DNA of 64,000 nt from Cloacibacterium normanense (GCF_003860565.1 NZ_CP034157.1:2695563-2759562), one strand, 5' to 3'. Counted from the stretch's first letter, positions 16,005 to 23,586 are shown. Notes: generated by a model from the sequence alone, not told the origin. Program-made: numbers and translations.

Positions 16005-16586
16005 ATGCTTAAAAAAGATTTACGTAAAAAATATATGGATTTGAGAAAGACCTTGTCGAAAGATGAGGTCTTGTCATTATCTCAGAAAATATTTAAAAAT
16101 TTCGTTTTACAATTTAATGTAATTGAAAATCAGAAGGTTCACATTTTTTTTCCAATTGAAAAATTGAACGAAATCAATACTAAAATCTTTATCAATTATT
16201 TTTTTAAAAAAAATATTCAGGTTTTTGTTCCAAAAATGGTTGGGAATAAGATTATTTCTATTAAGATTAAACCAGATACTGTTTTTTTGCAAAATTCATG
16301 GGGAATTCTGGAGCCAGAATCTAATGAAAATGAATCTGATGCTTTTGATTATGTAATTACACCATTACTGTATTGTGATGCATCAGGGAATAGAATTGGC
16401 TATGGAAAAGGCTTTTACGACCAATTTTTTGCAGGAATTAATCATGATGCAAAAAAAATCGGCGTGAATTATTTCTCGCCGACTGATTCAATTGATGATG
16501 TTTCTTTACAAGATGTAAAATTAGATTATTTGGTTACGCCTACAGAAGTGCTGTCTTTTGGTTTTACATCAATTTCTACAAAATAA
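16005..16586 (+). CDS. 5-formyltetrahydrofolate cyclo-ligase
   Basis: Recycles 5-formyl-THF to 5,10-methenyl-THF using ATP. The 193-residue protein has the N-terminal MLKKDLRKKYMDLRKTLS, a central PLLYCDASGNRIGYGKGFYDQFF block (the YGKGFYD motif is diagnostic) and a C-terminal LDYLVTPTEVLSF. It follows the ferredoxin gene by 1 bp. Its last 61 bp overlap the 3' end of a convergent lipoprotein gene; both ends look conserved, so the overlap appears real. Confidence 0.94.
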   Translation: MLKKDLRKKYMDLRKTLSKDEVLSLSQKIFKNFVLQFNVIENQKVHIFFPIEKLNEINTKIFINYFFKKNIQVFVPKMVGNKIISIKIKPDTVFLQNSWGILEPESNENESDAFDYVITPLLYCDASGNRIGYGKGFYDQFFAGINHDAKKIGVNYFSPTDSIDDVSLQDVKLDYLVTPTEVLSFGFTSISTK

Positions 16587-17107
16587 AATTTGAATTCTTT
16601 TTTGAAATTCACAGGTGATTTCAAGAGTTTATATTGAGATTTTTTATTGAATTCACCAATCATTCTTTGGTCTCTATCTTTATATTCTACTGTATAATTG
16701 GCATAATCTAAGGTATCTTTTCCGTTGATTTCAGTAATGATGCTAAGGTTTTTTACTTTAACCAGTTTTACTTTCAGGCTGTCAAGTTCTTTCAGAAGTC
16801 CCAATACGTTCGCCGAATCTTTTTTTACAAAATATCCTTGAATTTGCTCATAATTCAGTGAGTCAATTGCAGTATTTTTATTTCCAGAAGAATACAGCGC
16901 AGAAATATCGTATAATTCTTGTAGTTTTTGCTGAGTTATACTTGCTATAGCTTGTGCACTGTCTAGTTTTGTGGTAGAATATACATCTTCATTATTGCCG
17001 TTTCTTAATACATCTATATCACTTATTGTTTGCTCTTTTTTACAAGCAATAATTGTCATTAATGCTAGGATTAAAGTAAAGATTACATTTTTATTTAGTG
17101 ATTTCAT
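16526..17107 (-). CDS. Hypothetical lipoprotein paired with a membrane regulator-like gene
   Basis: I do not recognise a family. The 193-residue protein has a lipobox ending LMTIIAC (Cys22) followed by KKEQ, so an exported lipoprotein is expected. The rest is acidic/basic mixed with SLxxxLKELDSLKVKLVKVKN (helical) and a mixed beta C-terminal domain. Its start lies inside the end of the upstream gene (17-bp overlap with the 17091-18263 gene), implying translational coupling and joint function. Its 3' end overlaps the cyclo-ligase gene by 61 bp on the opposite strand. Confidence 0.8.
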   Translation of the reverse strand: MKSLNKNVIFTLILALMTIIACKKEQTISDIDVLRNGNNEDVYSTTKLDSAQAIASITQQKLQELYDISALYSSGNKNTAIDSLNYEQIQGYFVKKDSANVLGLLKELDSLKVKLVKVKNLSIITEINGKDTLDYANYTVEYKDRDQRMIGEFNKKSQYKLLKSPVNFKKEFKFYFVEIDVKPKDSTSVGVTK

Positions 17108-18263
17108 CAGGTTGTATTTTAAATTTAATAAGGATTATTTTTTTAGTTTCTGGACTCACTTTAGTCTCTATCATTTTAAAATTTTTCAAAGAAGTGGTAG
17201 GTGTCGTGACGAGTCCTATATATTTTTGTTTGTCTAAGGTTTCTACGCCATACGTTTCATTATCAAAAACTTGATAAATTAAAGCATTGTTGCTGATAAT
17301 TTTATCTAATTCTTCTCTTTTTTTGCTAATATCATTAGTAGAATAATAGTACAAAGCTTGTGCATAAACATCTGGCTCTAGCTCTATTGTTTCATTAGTT
17401 CTTGCAGGATCTAGATTTCTATAAATAGTATCCTTTCTGTAAAAAGGTGAATTGACTTCCATAGCCAAAGTCTTACTTTGAGTTGGAAATCTGAAAACCC
17501 CTACATCATCATCTTCAATATCTTTGCCAGAATTGATAATATATCTAATAGGAGTTTCATTTTCTTTTAAAACTCTTATTTCTATGATGTCTTTGATTTT
17601 TGTATTTCTATCAGCGTCTATAAAAGTGAATTTATAATCTGTTGCAAAAATTCTTTGCCAAAAAACTAATATCAAAACCATAGTCATTAATACTACTGAA
17701 GAAATGAGCCAAAAATATTGTTTGATAAGGCTTATCAAAGGATTTTTGAAAATCCTTTGTGGTGAAGATGAAGATGTTGCAACGGTTGTTTTTGTTTCCT
17801 CAATAGTTGGTTCAATTTCTGCTGTGGTAGTTTTTTCAATAGTTGGAATAGCTTTTTCAGGTGTTGAAAGAAATGTTTCTGCTGGTTTTTCAACAGGAAT
17901 TTCTATTATTTCCTCATCAGCAACAATTATTTCTGAGGGTTTTTCATGTTCTGAAATAAATTCATTGGCAAAGAGATGATTTTTCTTAAAATCATACCAA
18001 GATTGATATCCTGCATAAATGGCCAATAAATTGAGCATGTCTATTCTTGGTAATTTACTAGAAGGAACCGTCTTGAAATATGTATAGAAAGACTTTTCGC
18101 TAATATTTCCTTTTGCTTTTTTTCGTAAATCCTCTTGAAAATAAATAATATCAATTCCTTTCCACTTCGAAATTTCATCGTAGGAAGGATGGTGATTTTT
18201 AAGATATTCCGCCTGAACTTCTGCTTTTAATTGCTCGAAATGCAATAAATCTAAATCTGCCAA
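17091..18263 (-). CDS. Putative membrane-anchored regulator with periplasmic domain
   Basis: The 390-residue protein has three parts. Residues 1-100 form a charged, probably cytosolic helical domain, with SFYTYFKTVPSSKLPRID and LNLLAIYAGYQSWYDF resembling helix-turn-helix-like segments in Bacteroidota proteins. Residues 101-170 are a disordered linker rich in Glu, Thr and Pro. One membrane span lies at about 183-202, and then comes a ~185-residue periplasmic domain. No enzyme motif is visible. The design (cytosolic domain, TM, sensor domain) suggests an envelope-sensing regulator or anti-sigma-like protein; this is inference. It is co-oriented with the overlapping lipoprotein gene and divergent from two heptad-repeat lipoproteins. 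Confidence 0.65.
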   Translation of the reverse strand: MADLDLLHFEQLKAEVQAEYLKNHHPSYDEISKWKGIDIIYFQEDLRKKAKGNISEKSFYTYFKTVPSSKLPRIDMLNLLAIYAGYQSWYDFKKNHLFANEFISEHEKPSEIIVADEEIIEIPVEKPAETFLSTPEKAIPTIEKTTTAEIEPTIEETKTTVATSSSSPQRIFKNPLISLIKQYFWLISSVVLMTMVLILVFWQRIFATDYKFTFIDADRNTKIKDIIEIRVLKENETPIRYIINSGKDIEDDDVGVFRFPTQSKTLAMEVNSPFYRKDTIYRNLDPARTNETIELEPDVYAQALYYYSTNDISKKREELDKIISNNALIYQVFDNETYGVETLDKQKYIGLVTTPTTSLKNFKMIETKVSPETKKIILIKFKIQPDEITK

Positions 18264-18308
18264 AATCTTATAAAATTATTTAAGTATTTGATTATCAGTA
18301 ATAGTTTT

Positions 18309-18327
18309 TTGTAAAACTATTTTACAA
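18309..18327. promoter_or_regulatory. Palindrome upstream of the first heptad lipoprotein
   Basis: A perfect 8-bp inverted repeat TTGTAAAA-CTA-TTTTACAA. Its right end overlaps a minus-strand TATATTTG box (18325-18332) suited to the divergent regulator-like gene. It lies exactly 45 bp (end to start) before the plus-strand -7 box at 18372, the same distance as in the second copy. Confidence 0.6.
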
Positions 18328-18332
18328 ATATA
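18325..18332 (-). promoter_or_regulatory. Candidate -7 box of the membrane regulator gene
   Basis: TATATTTG on the minus strand with TTTG 20 nt upstream (complement of 18353-18356), about 60 nt before the start codon at 18263. It overlaps the palindrome. Confidence 0.55.
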
Positions 18333-18371
18333 TTACAATTAATTTTCTAAAACAAATTTTTTCTATGCACC

Positions 18372-18379
18372 TATCTTTG
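18372..18379 (+). promoter_or_regulatory. -7 box of the first heptad lipoprotein gene
   Basis: TATCTTTG matches the consensus exactly and implies a leader of about 48 nt. No TTTG occurs 19 nt upstream, so an activator could be needed. Confidence 0.6.
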
Positions 18380-18432
18380 CTCCGTTAAAAGTGAACAAAA
18401 CAATTTAAACAATTTAATTAAATTAATTTATT

Positions 18433-18645
18433 ATGAAAAAATCATTATTCGTAGCAGCTATCGCTGCATTAGCTGTTGTTGCTTGTAAAAAATCTGAAAC
18501 TACTGAAGCTACTGAAACTGTAGATTCTACTGCTGCTGTTGTTGATTCTGCTGCTGCTACTGTTGACTCAGCTGCTGCTGTTGTTGATTCTGCTGCTGCA
18601 ACTGTTGATTCAGCTGCTGCTAAAGTTGAAGAAGCTGCAAAATAA
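18433..18645 (+). CDS. Small heptad-repeat lipoprotein A
   Basis: A 70-residue protein: signal peptide with lipobox AVVAC (Cys18), a short KKSETTEATET linker and then five near-identical seven-residue units of the form VDSAAAT/V ending in VDSAAAKVEEAAK. Regular Val/Ala spacing every seven residues predicts a long amphipathic helix or coiled coil, like the design of the enterobacterial Lpp lipoprotein, though no homology to Lpp is claimed. A C-terminal lysine is also present. The gene is the first of a tandem pair and has its own terminator. Confidence 0.85.
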   Translation: MKKSLFVAAIAALAVVACKKSETTEATETVDSTAAVVDSAAATVDSAAAVVDSAAATVDSAAAKVEEAAK

Positions 18646-18667
18646 TTTTTCTCAACAGAAAAAAACT

Positions 18668-18698
18668 AAAACGTTCCTCTTAGAGGAGCGTTTTTTTT
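18668..18698 (+). terminator. Terminator of heptad lipoprotein A
   Basis: Arms AAAACGTTCCTC (18668-18679) and GAGGAGCGTTTT (18683-18694), with one G-U pair, a 3-nt loop and a T-run. Confidence 0.9.
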
Positions 18699-18833
18699 AT
18701 TTCCGCAAATGTAAAATTAAAAAATATTTCATCTAATTTTTTTTAGATGTTTTTTTTTGTATTTATAAGTTGTAGAAATTGAATTTAATTTTGATTCAAA
18801 ATATTTAATTTTCTGATTATCAATCTTATTTTT

Positions 18834-18852
18834 TTGTAAAATCTCTTTACAA
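18834..18852. promoter_or_regulatory. Palindrome upstream of the second heptad lipoprotein
   Basis: TTGTAAA-ATCTC-TTTACAA, a 7-bp inverted repeat matching the one at 18309-18327. Flanking bases are also shared (GATTATCA before it, ATTACAAT/ATTTACAAT after it). It lies 45 bp before the -7 box at 18897. A minus-strand TATCTTTG also overlaps its right end, as in copy one. Confidence 0.6.
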
Positions 18853-18896
18853 AGATATTTACAATGAATTTTCAAATTATATTTTCGGAGTGGTTA

Positions 18897-18904
18897 TAAA
18901 TTTG
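18897..18904 (+). promoter_or_regulatory. -7 box of the second heptad lipoprotein gene
   Basis: TAAATTTG, an exact TAnnTTTG match 56 nt before the ATG, at the same distance from the palindrome as in the first copy. Confidence 0.6.
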
Positions 18905-18959
18905 TATCAACAAAATGAAACAAACAAATTTTTTAAACCCTTAAATTAAATTTATTATT

Positions 18960-19244
18960 ATGAAAAAATCATTATTCGTAGCAGCTGTAGCTGCTTTAGC
19001 ATTAGTTGCTTGTAACAAAAAAGAAACAACTGTAACCGCTGAAACTGTAGATTCAGCTGCAACTGCAATGGTAGATTCAGCTGCGGTAACTGTAGACTCT
19101 GCTGCTGCTGTAGTAGATTCAGCTGCTGCTAAAGTAGAAGACGCTGCTAAAGATGCTTCTGCTGATGCAAAAGACGCTGTAAAGGATGCTTCTGCAAAAG
19201 TGAAAGAAGGAGCAGCTAAAGTAGAAGAAGCTGTGAAAAAATAA
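18960..19244 (+). CDS. Small heptad-repeat lipoprotein B
   Basis: A 94-residue paralogue of the preceding gene: its first 18 residues are nearly identical (MKKSLFVAAVAALALVAC, lipobox ALVAC). It has VDSAAAV-type heptads and an extra Lys/Asp/Ala-rich helix (KDASADAKDAVKDASAKVK) ending VEEAVKK. The extension resembles amphipathic Ala/Lys helices of stress-induced or envelope helical proteins. A stable outer-membrane-anchored helix reaching into the periplasm is inferred. The gene pair and control region look like one segmental duplication. Confidence 0.85.
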   Translation: MKKSLFVAAVAALALVACNKKETTVTAETVDSAATAMVDSAAVTVDSAAAVVDSAAAKVEDAAKDASADAKDAVKDASAKVKEGAAKVEEAVKK

Positions 19245-19266
19245 TTAAGAAATTAATTACAAACAG

Positions 19267-19296
19267 AACCGCCTCGTTTTCACGAGGCGGTTTTTT
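19267..19296. terminator. Terminator between lipoprotein B and the TrmH gene
   Basis: An 11-bp GC-rich stem (AACCGCCTCGT with ACGAGGCGGTT, 19267-19292) and a T-run that overlaps the stop codon of the convergent methyltransferase gene. It terminates the plus-strand gene; function in the other direction is less clear. Confidence 0.88.
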
Positions 19297-20065
19297 ATTT
19301 AGAAAGTTTTTGTCTCAGTATTTCGTAACAAGTAATAGCCACAGCATTGCTTAAATTAAGCGAATCTATAGTTCCAGACATCGGGATGAGAATATTTTCC
19401 CCTTTATGAAGCCAAAAATCACTTAAGCCAGAATGTTCCGTTCCAAAAAATAAAGCGGATTTTTCATTGAAGTTTTTGTTGTATAAATCTTCGGCGGTTT
19501 CATCCATAAACGTGGTGTAGATTTTGAAACAATTCTCTTGTAAAAACGCCAAAGTTTCTTCATTGGTTGCAGAGAATACATTCATTCCAAAAAAACAACC
19601 TACGCTGCTTCGTAAAACGTTTGGGTTGTAAAAATCTACTCTAGAATCGGTAACAATTAATGCATCTATTCCAAAAGCTTCACAACTTCTCAAAATTGCG
19701 CCAAGATTTCCTGGTTTTTCTACAGATTCTACTACAATAACTGAAGCATTGTCTTTTGGCTGATAATTTTTTAAATCAAATTCTTTGGTTTTGTAAATGC
19801 CAATAATTCCTTCTGAAGTTCCTCTATAAGCTAGTTTTTCGTAAACTTGGCTGGAAACAAAATGTATTTTACCTTCGGGATGATTGATGCCAAAAATAGA
19901 TTCGCAAATAAAAAATTCTACATTTTCGAACCCGAATTGCAATGCGCGTTCGTTTTCTTGTTTCCCTTCCACTACAAAAACACCAGATTTCTTTCGAAAC
20001 CTATTGTCTGTAATTAATCTGTTGAGGTTTTTTATTTTTTCGTTTTGTAAGCTTTCGATAATCAT
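19295..20065 (-). CDS. TrmH/SpoU-family RNA 2'-O-methyltransferase
   Basis: Methylates ribose in rRNA or tRNA using S-adenosylmethionine; the target is unknown. Knotted SPOUT motifs are clear: SVEKPGNLGAILRSCEAFG (motif 1 with the catalytic Arg), FFGTEHSGLS (motif 2) and IPMSGTIDSLNLSNAVAI (motif 3). An N-terminal substrate-binding region (KIKNLNRLI...FVVEGKQENERAL) precedes it. I start at MIIESLQNEKIK (20065, 256 residues), where family members begin, not at the further upstream ATG at 20089. Confidence 0.92.
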   Translation of the reverse strand: MIIESLQNEKIKNLNRLITDNRFRKKSGVFVVEGKQENERALQFGFENVEFFICESIFGINHPEGKIHFVSSQVYEKLAYRGTSEGIIGIYKTKEFDLKNYQPKDNASVIVVESVEKPGNLGAILRSCEAFGIDALIVTDSRVDFYNPNVLRSSVGCFFGMNVFSATNEETLAFLQENCFKIYTTFMDETAEDLYNKNFNEKSALFFGTEHSGLSDFWLHKGENILIPMSGTIDSLNLSNAVAITCYEILRQKLSK

Positions 20066-20155
20066 ATTTTTGAAACGCAAAGTGCGCAAAGTAAATTTTT
20101 AAAATTTGTATGTTTTTAAGGTTGCAAAGATGAAAATCATAAGATTTCCATTATT

Positions 20156-21541
20156 TTATTCCTCGTCTAAATTTTCTAAACTAGAATTTGCTCTATTAAG
20201 AATAGCATCAGGTAAAGATTTTTTAGCTTTTGCACCCATTATTTTCAATTTCTGAACGCTAGTAATCAGATTGCCTTTTCCGTCTACTAATTTATTCATG
20301 GCTCCTTCATATTCGGTTTTTGCTTCGTCCATTTTTTTGCCGATTTTAACTAAATCAGTGACAAAACCATCGAATTTATCATACAAAGCTCCAGCTTGTC
20401 TTGCGATTTCATAGGCGTTTTCTTGTTGTTTTTGATTCGTCCACATAGAATCGATGGTGCGAAGTGTTGCCAATAAAGTAGAAGGCGTTACAATTACAAT
20501 ATTTCTTTCAAAAGCTTTATTGTATAATTGAGTGTCTTCGTTTAGAGCAATTGCAAATGCAGGTTCTATTGGGATGAAAAGTAAAACAAAATCAGGACTT
20601 TCCATTTGATAGAGATGCTGATAATTTTTACTTCCTAGTTGTTCTACATGTCTTTTTAGAGAATTTACATGTTCTTTTAAGAAGCTGCTTTTTTGTTCGT
20701 CATCTTCTTCGTTGATGTATTTTTCGTAGGCAGTAAGTGAAACTTTAGAGTCTACAATCATTTTTTTACCATCAGGAAGGTTGATGATTACGTCTGGCTG
20801 AACTCTGTTTCCTTCTTCTGTGGTAAAACTTTTCTGAATTTCATATTCTCTACCTTTTTCTAAGCCAGATTTTTCTAAAACTCTTTCTAAAACTAGTTCT
20901 CCCCAGTTTCCTTGAATTTTGCTATCGCCTTTCAATGCTTTGGTAAGATTTAGCGTTTCTTTGCTCATTTGCAAATTCATTTCTTTAAGCCCAAGAATTT
21001 GTTGACGAAGAGCAGCGTGATAATCTATACTTTCTTTGTGCGTATTTTCTACTTTTTTCTCAAAATCTGTAATTTTTTCTTGAAGAGGATTTAGAATATT
21101 CTTCAAGTTTTGTTGATTTTGTTCCGTGAATTTTAGGGTTTTCTCTTCCAAAATTTTATTCGCTAAATTCTCGAATTGCAACTTTGCTTCTTCCTGAATT
21201 TTCACGATTTCTTCTTTTTGGGAATCCAATAATTGCTGAAGACTTTCATTCTGAGCAGCCAATTGAGATTTCAAACCGATTAATTGATTTTTATCGTTTT
21301 GAAGGTCTTTAATTTCAGAGTTTTGTCTTTCGTTAAGTTCTTGTTGCTCTATTATTTTCTGAATTTGAGCTTTATTTTCAGCAGAAATTTCCGCTATAAT
21401 TTTGTTAAAATCGGCTTCTTTTTGATTGAAGTTTTGTTGCAATTCTTCATAGCTTTTTCTAGAAACCGAAGAAGATTTCAAAATAAAATATGCCAAAACA
21501 GCACCGAGAATAAATGCGAGAATAATGTATAAGATTTCCAT
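20156..21541 (-). CDS. rmuC: RmuC-family DNA recombination protein
   Basis: A putative nuclease-fold protein that limits recombination between short inverted repeats. The 461-residue protein has an N-terminal membrane anchor (residues 2-21), a long coiled coil (about 25-190, rich in Gln/Glu/Lys) and the RmuC domain with QGNWGELVLERVLEKSGL, PDVIINLPDGKKMIVDSKVSL and the WTNQKQQENA segment. A TAATTTTG box (complement of 21546-21553) is only 5 nt before the start, so a very short leader or another promoter is possible. Confidence 0.94.
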   Translation of the reverse strand: MEILYIILAFILGAVLAYFILKSSSVSRKSYEELQQNFNQKEADFNKIIAEISAENKAQIQKIIEQQELNERQNSEIKDLQNDKNQLIGLKSQLAAQNESLQQLLDSQKEEIVKIQEEAKLQFENLANKILEEKTLKFTEQNQQNLKNILNPLQEKITDFEKKVENTHKESIDYHAALRQQILGLKEMNLQMSKETLNLTKALKGDSKIQGNWGELVLERVLEKSGLEKGREYEIQKSFTTEEGNRVQPDVIINLPDGKKMIVDSKVSLTAYEKYINEEDDEQKSSFLKEHVNSLKRHVEQLGSKNYQHLYQMESPDFVLLFIPIEPAFAIALNEDTQLYNKAFERNIVIVTPSTLLATLRTIDSMWTNQKQQENAYEIARQAGALYDKFDGFVTDLVKIGKKMDEAKTEYEGAMNKLVDGKGNLITSVQKLKIMGAKAKKSLPDAILNRANSSLENLDEE

Positions 21542-21590
21542 TTTTCAAAATTACAAAAAGAAAAAGTTATAATGATTATCTTGTGGAAAA

Positions 21591-21935
21591 CTAAAATTTC
21601 TCTTTTCTAAATTCTACAATTTCTTGAATCAAATCAAAAGGCAATTCTTCTGTCAAAGGAAACTGGACTGTACCTTTAGACGTTTTGTATTTTTTTAATT
21701 TTTCTGCGAAGATTTCTATGGCTTCTGAACCAGGATACAAACCGATATGATTTCTGAAACCGCCAAAATGAATCACGTTTTTGCCTTTCATTTTATAAGT
21801 TGGAATTCCGTAATTGATGCAGAGTTCACTTTTTGGAAGAAGATTTTGAATGAAATTTTTCAGATTTTCTAAAATTTCTTGAGTTTCTTCAGGGAAATCT
21901 AAGCAATATTCTTCGTAGGTTTTGGGAGTTTTCAT
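21591..21935 (-). CDS. DUF1801 (YdhG-like) domain protein
   Basis: A 114-residue protein with the DUF1801 pattern: an N-terminal helical part (YCLDFPEETQEILENLKNFI), then INYGIPTYKMKGKNVIHFGGF, HIGLYPGSEAI and KGTVQFPLTEELPFDLI. This small cytosolic family is linked in Firmicutes to an iron chaperone (frataxin-like Fra), but the function here is not known. It starts 2 bp after the YCII gene, so the two probably share a transcript. Confidence 0.88.
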   Translation of the reverse strand: MKTPKTYEEYCLDFPEETQEILENLKNFIQNLLPKSELCINYGIPTYKMKGKNVIHFGGFRNHIGLYPGSEAIEIFAEKLKKYKTSKGTVQFPLTEELPFDLIQEIVEFRKEKF

Positions 21936-21937
21936 GA

Positions 21938-22399
21938 TTATTTTTTAGAAATCATTTTATGATATTTCAGATGCATTGGTATTGCTGCAGAACCGTACCA
22001 AGGAAGAATTTCTACGTCGAAAATTCCGTTTTTAATGGTTGGATCTCCTTGAAGCAAAGTTTTTACCTCTTCTTCGGTTTTAGCATCGATTAAGAAAATT
22101 CCACGATATTGAAGGTTGTTTTTCGTAGCAAAAGGACCTGCTAATTTCAGTTTTCCTGCTTTTTCCATGGCTTCCATATTAGAAAAATGTCCTTTGAAAA
22201 GTTCGTAGCGCTGAGTTTTATCTGTAATTTCAGCATCTTTTGGGCCAGTTTTCAGAATAACGAGCATATAAGTTTTCATGCCACGTTCATCTGCGCCGAG
22301 AGAATTTGCAAGTTTTTGATCAAAAATTTCAGAATTGTTTTGCGCAAATGTTAAGACGCTGAAAAATAAGAATGTAATAATTGAGATAAATTTTTTCAT
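21938..22399 (-). CDS. Secreted YCII-related domain protein
   Basis: A 153-residue protein with a signal peptide (MKKFISIITFLFFSVLTFAQ) and then a YCII-like domain (YMLVILKTGPKD...HFSNMEAMEKAGKLKLAGPF...GIFLIDAKTEEEVKTLLQGDP). YCII proteins are normally cytosolic small alpha/beta proteins with a His-Asp pair; the export signal is notable. I start at 22399, where the signal peptide begins. The longer ORF from 22459 would run into the porin terminator. Confidence 0.85.
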   Translation of the reverse strand: MKKFISIITFLFFSVLTFAQNNSEIFDQKLANSLGADERGMKTYMLVILKTGPKDAEITDKTQRYELFKGHFSNMEAMEKAGKLKLAGPFATKNNLQYRGIFLIDAKTEEEVKTLLQGDPTIKNGIFDVEILPWYGSAAIPMHLKYHKMISKK

Positions 22400-22446
22400 T
22401 ATTATGTGTTTTGGTGGTTTCAACAAAATTATGAATTTATACAAAA

Positions 22447-22478
22447 CAAAAAAGCCCAAGTTAAAAAACTTGAGCTTT
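22447..22478 (-). terminator. Terminator of the amt-porin unit
   Basis: A 12-bp stem (22451-22462 with 22467-22478, one G-U pair in the minus transcript) and a U-run from the A-rich plus strand at 22447-22453. It lies 20 bp after the porin stop codon. Confidence 0.85.
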
Positions 22479-22497
22479 ATAAAATATTTGTTTTTTG

Positions 22498-23586
22498 TTA
22501 AAACTTATACATTGCACCAATTAAGAAGTTTGCAGAGCTTCCTGTAGCGCTTCCATCTTTTTTGAAATAGATGTCTTCGTTTGAACTTTCGAATCTGATT
22601 TCTGGTTTTAATTGAAAATTGCCTTGTCTAAGTGTGGCTGAAATAGTATTTGCAAAAACAGTATTTCCGTTTGCAGCTCCTAGAGCTAGTGCATTGTCTT
22701 TGTTATCTAAATATTCTGCTCTGTAATTAAGTGCAAAACCTTCATTTACATCATACTTTAGATATCCTACCAATGAAGACCAAGTTTGTTTACCTACATT
22801 AGGCGTGTCTGAACTAAATGTAGCTGTAGTAGCATTTACACCAAGCTTAAATTTATCTGTGAATTTGTATGCTGCGGTTAAATCAAACTGAGATACATTA
22901 TTACTCCAAGGATTGTAACTGCCATGTTGTCCGTTTAAATAAGCACTTAATTGATCGCCTGCGTAGCCAATTTGCCAGATAAAGAATTTGTTTTTGAAGC
23001 TTTCTCCAGTATTTGGATCTGCGGTGTGAAAAGCAGATTTAAAATCTGTAGGATTTACAACTCCCGCCATAAAATTAAATTTACTAGCCACATAATTTGC
23101 TTTGAAACCAGTATGTAAAAATGGTCCGTAAGAAAACGCATAAGACATACTGTAAATGTCATTTTCTGGAGCGTCTAGTAATTCGTAACCTACATGTGTA
23201 GCCCAAGAACCTCCTGTTAAGGTAAGTTTATCAGTAGCAGCATAATCAATATATAATTGTTTGATTAAAAATTTAGTATTATCTGCGGTATAACTAAATT
23301 GTTCTGCTCTGTTTCCAAATCCTAAATCTGCTACCGTTGTGAATTTTCCTGATGAATGCGTCAGTTTTAAAGAGAACATTCCCAATTCAAAAGAATTATT
23401 AGGAGCCGTAAAGCTAGTTTTTGTATTGTTGTCACTTCCAGCGAAATCTGCTTTGTAAAAAATATCAGCATTTCCGCTTAATTTGAATCCTTTTAGCCAA
23501 CTTGCTTCTTCCTGAGCAAATATAAGCGATGTACATAATGTCGTGACTAAATAAGCTAACTTATTTATAGATTTTAGAGTTTTCAT
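22498..23586 (-). CDS. Outer-membrane beta-barrel porin
   Basis: A 362-residue protein with a signal peptide (to about SLIFAQ) and alternating hydrophobic/aromatic strands ending in a phenylalanine (IGAMYKF), typical of an outer-membrane barrel. Strands such as FELGMFSLKLTHSSGKF and RQGNFQLKPEIRFESS fit the Bacteroidota outer-membrane beta-barrel/porin family. It lies 52 bp after amt on the same strand, so it probably provides outer-membrane passage for the same nitrogen source; this is inferred from context. Confidence 0.85.
   Translation of the reverse strand: MKTLKSINKLAYLVTTLCTSLIFAQEEASWLKGFKLSGNADIFYKADFAGSDNNTKTSFTAPNNSFELGMFSLKLTHSSGKFTTVADLGFGNRAEQFSYTADNTKFLIKQLYIDYAATDKLTLTGGSWATHVGYELLDAPENDIYSMSYAFSYGPFLHTGFKANYVASKFNFMAGVVNPTDFKSAFHTADPNTGESFKNKFFIWQIGYAGDQLSAYLNGQHGSYNPWSNNVSQFDLTAAYKFTDKFKLGVNATTATFSSDTPNVGKQTWSSLVGYLKYDVNEGFALNYRAEYLDNKDNALALGAANGNTVFANTISATLRQGNFQLKPEIRFESSNEDIYFKKDGSATGSSANFLIGAMYKF

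Larger units (their letters stand above)
18646..18959. other. 314-bp gap between the tandem lipoprotein genes
   Basis: It holds the terminator of the first gene (18668-18698), then AT-rich DNA, then a copy of the upstream control region (about 18815-18904) that aligns with the one before the first gene. No further gene is seen. Confidence 0.7.

Noticed and set aside
18539..18736. A Leu-rich 65-codon frame over the first heptad lipoprotein
   Set aside because: It is the +1 frame of the GCT/GTT repeat; the lipobox protein in the other frame and its paralogue show which frame is real.
22400..22459. Longer start of the YCII protein
   Set aside because: The added residues precede a clear signal peptide and overlap the neighbouring terminator.
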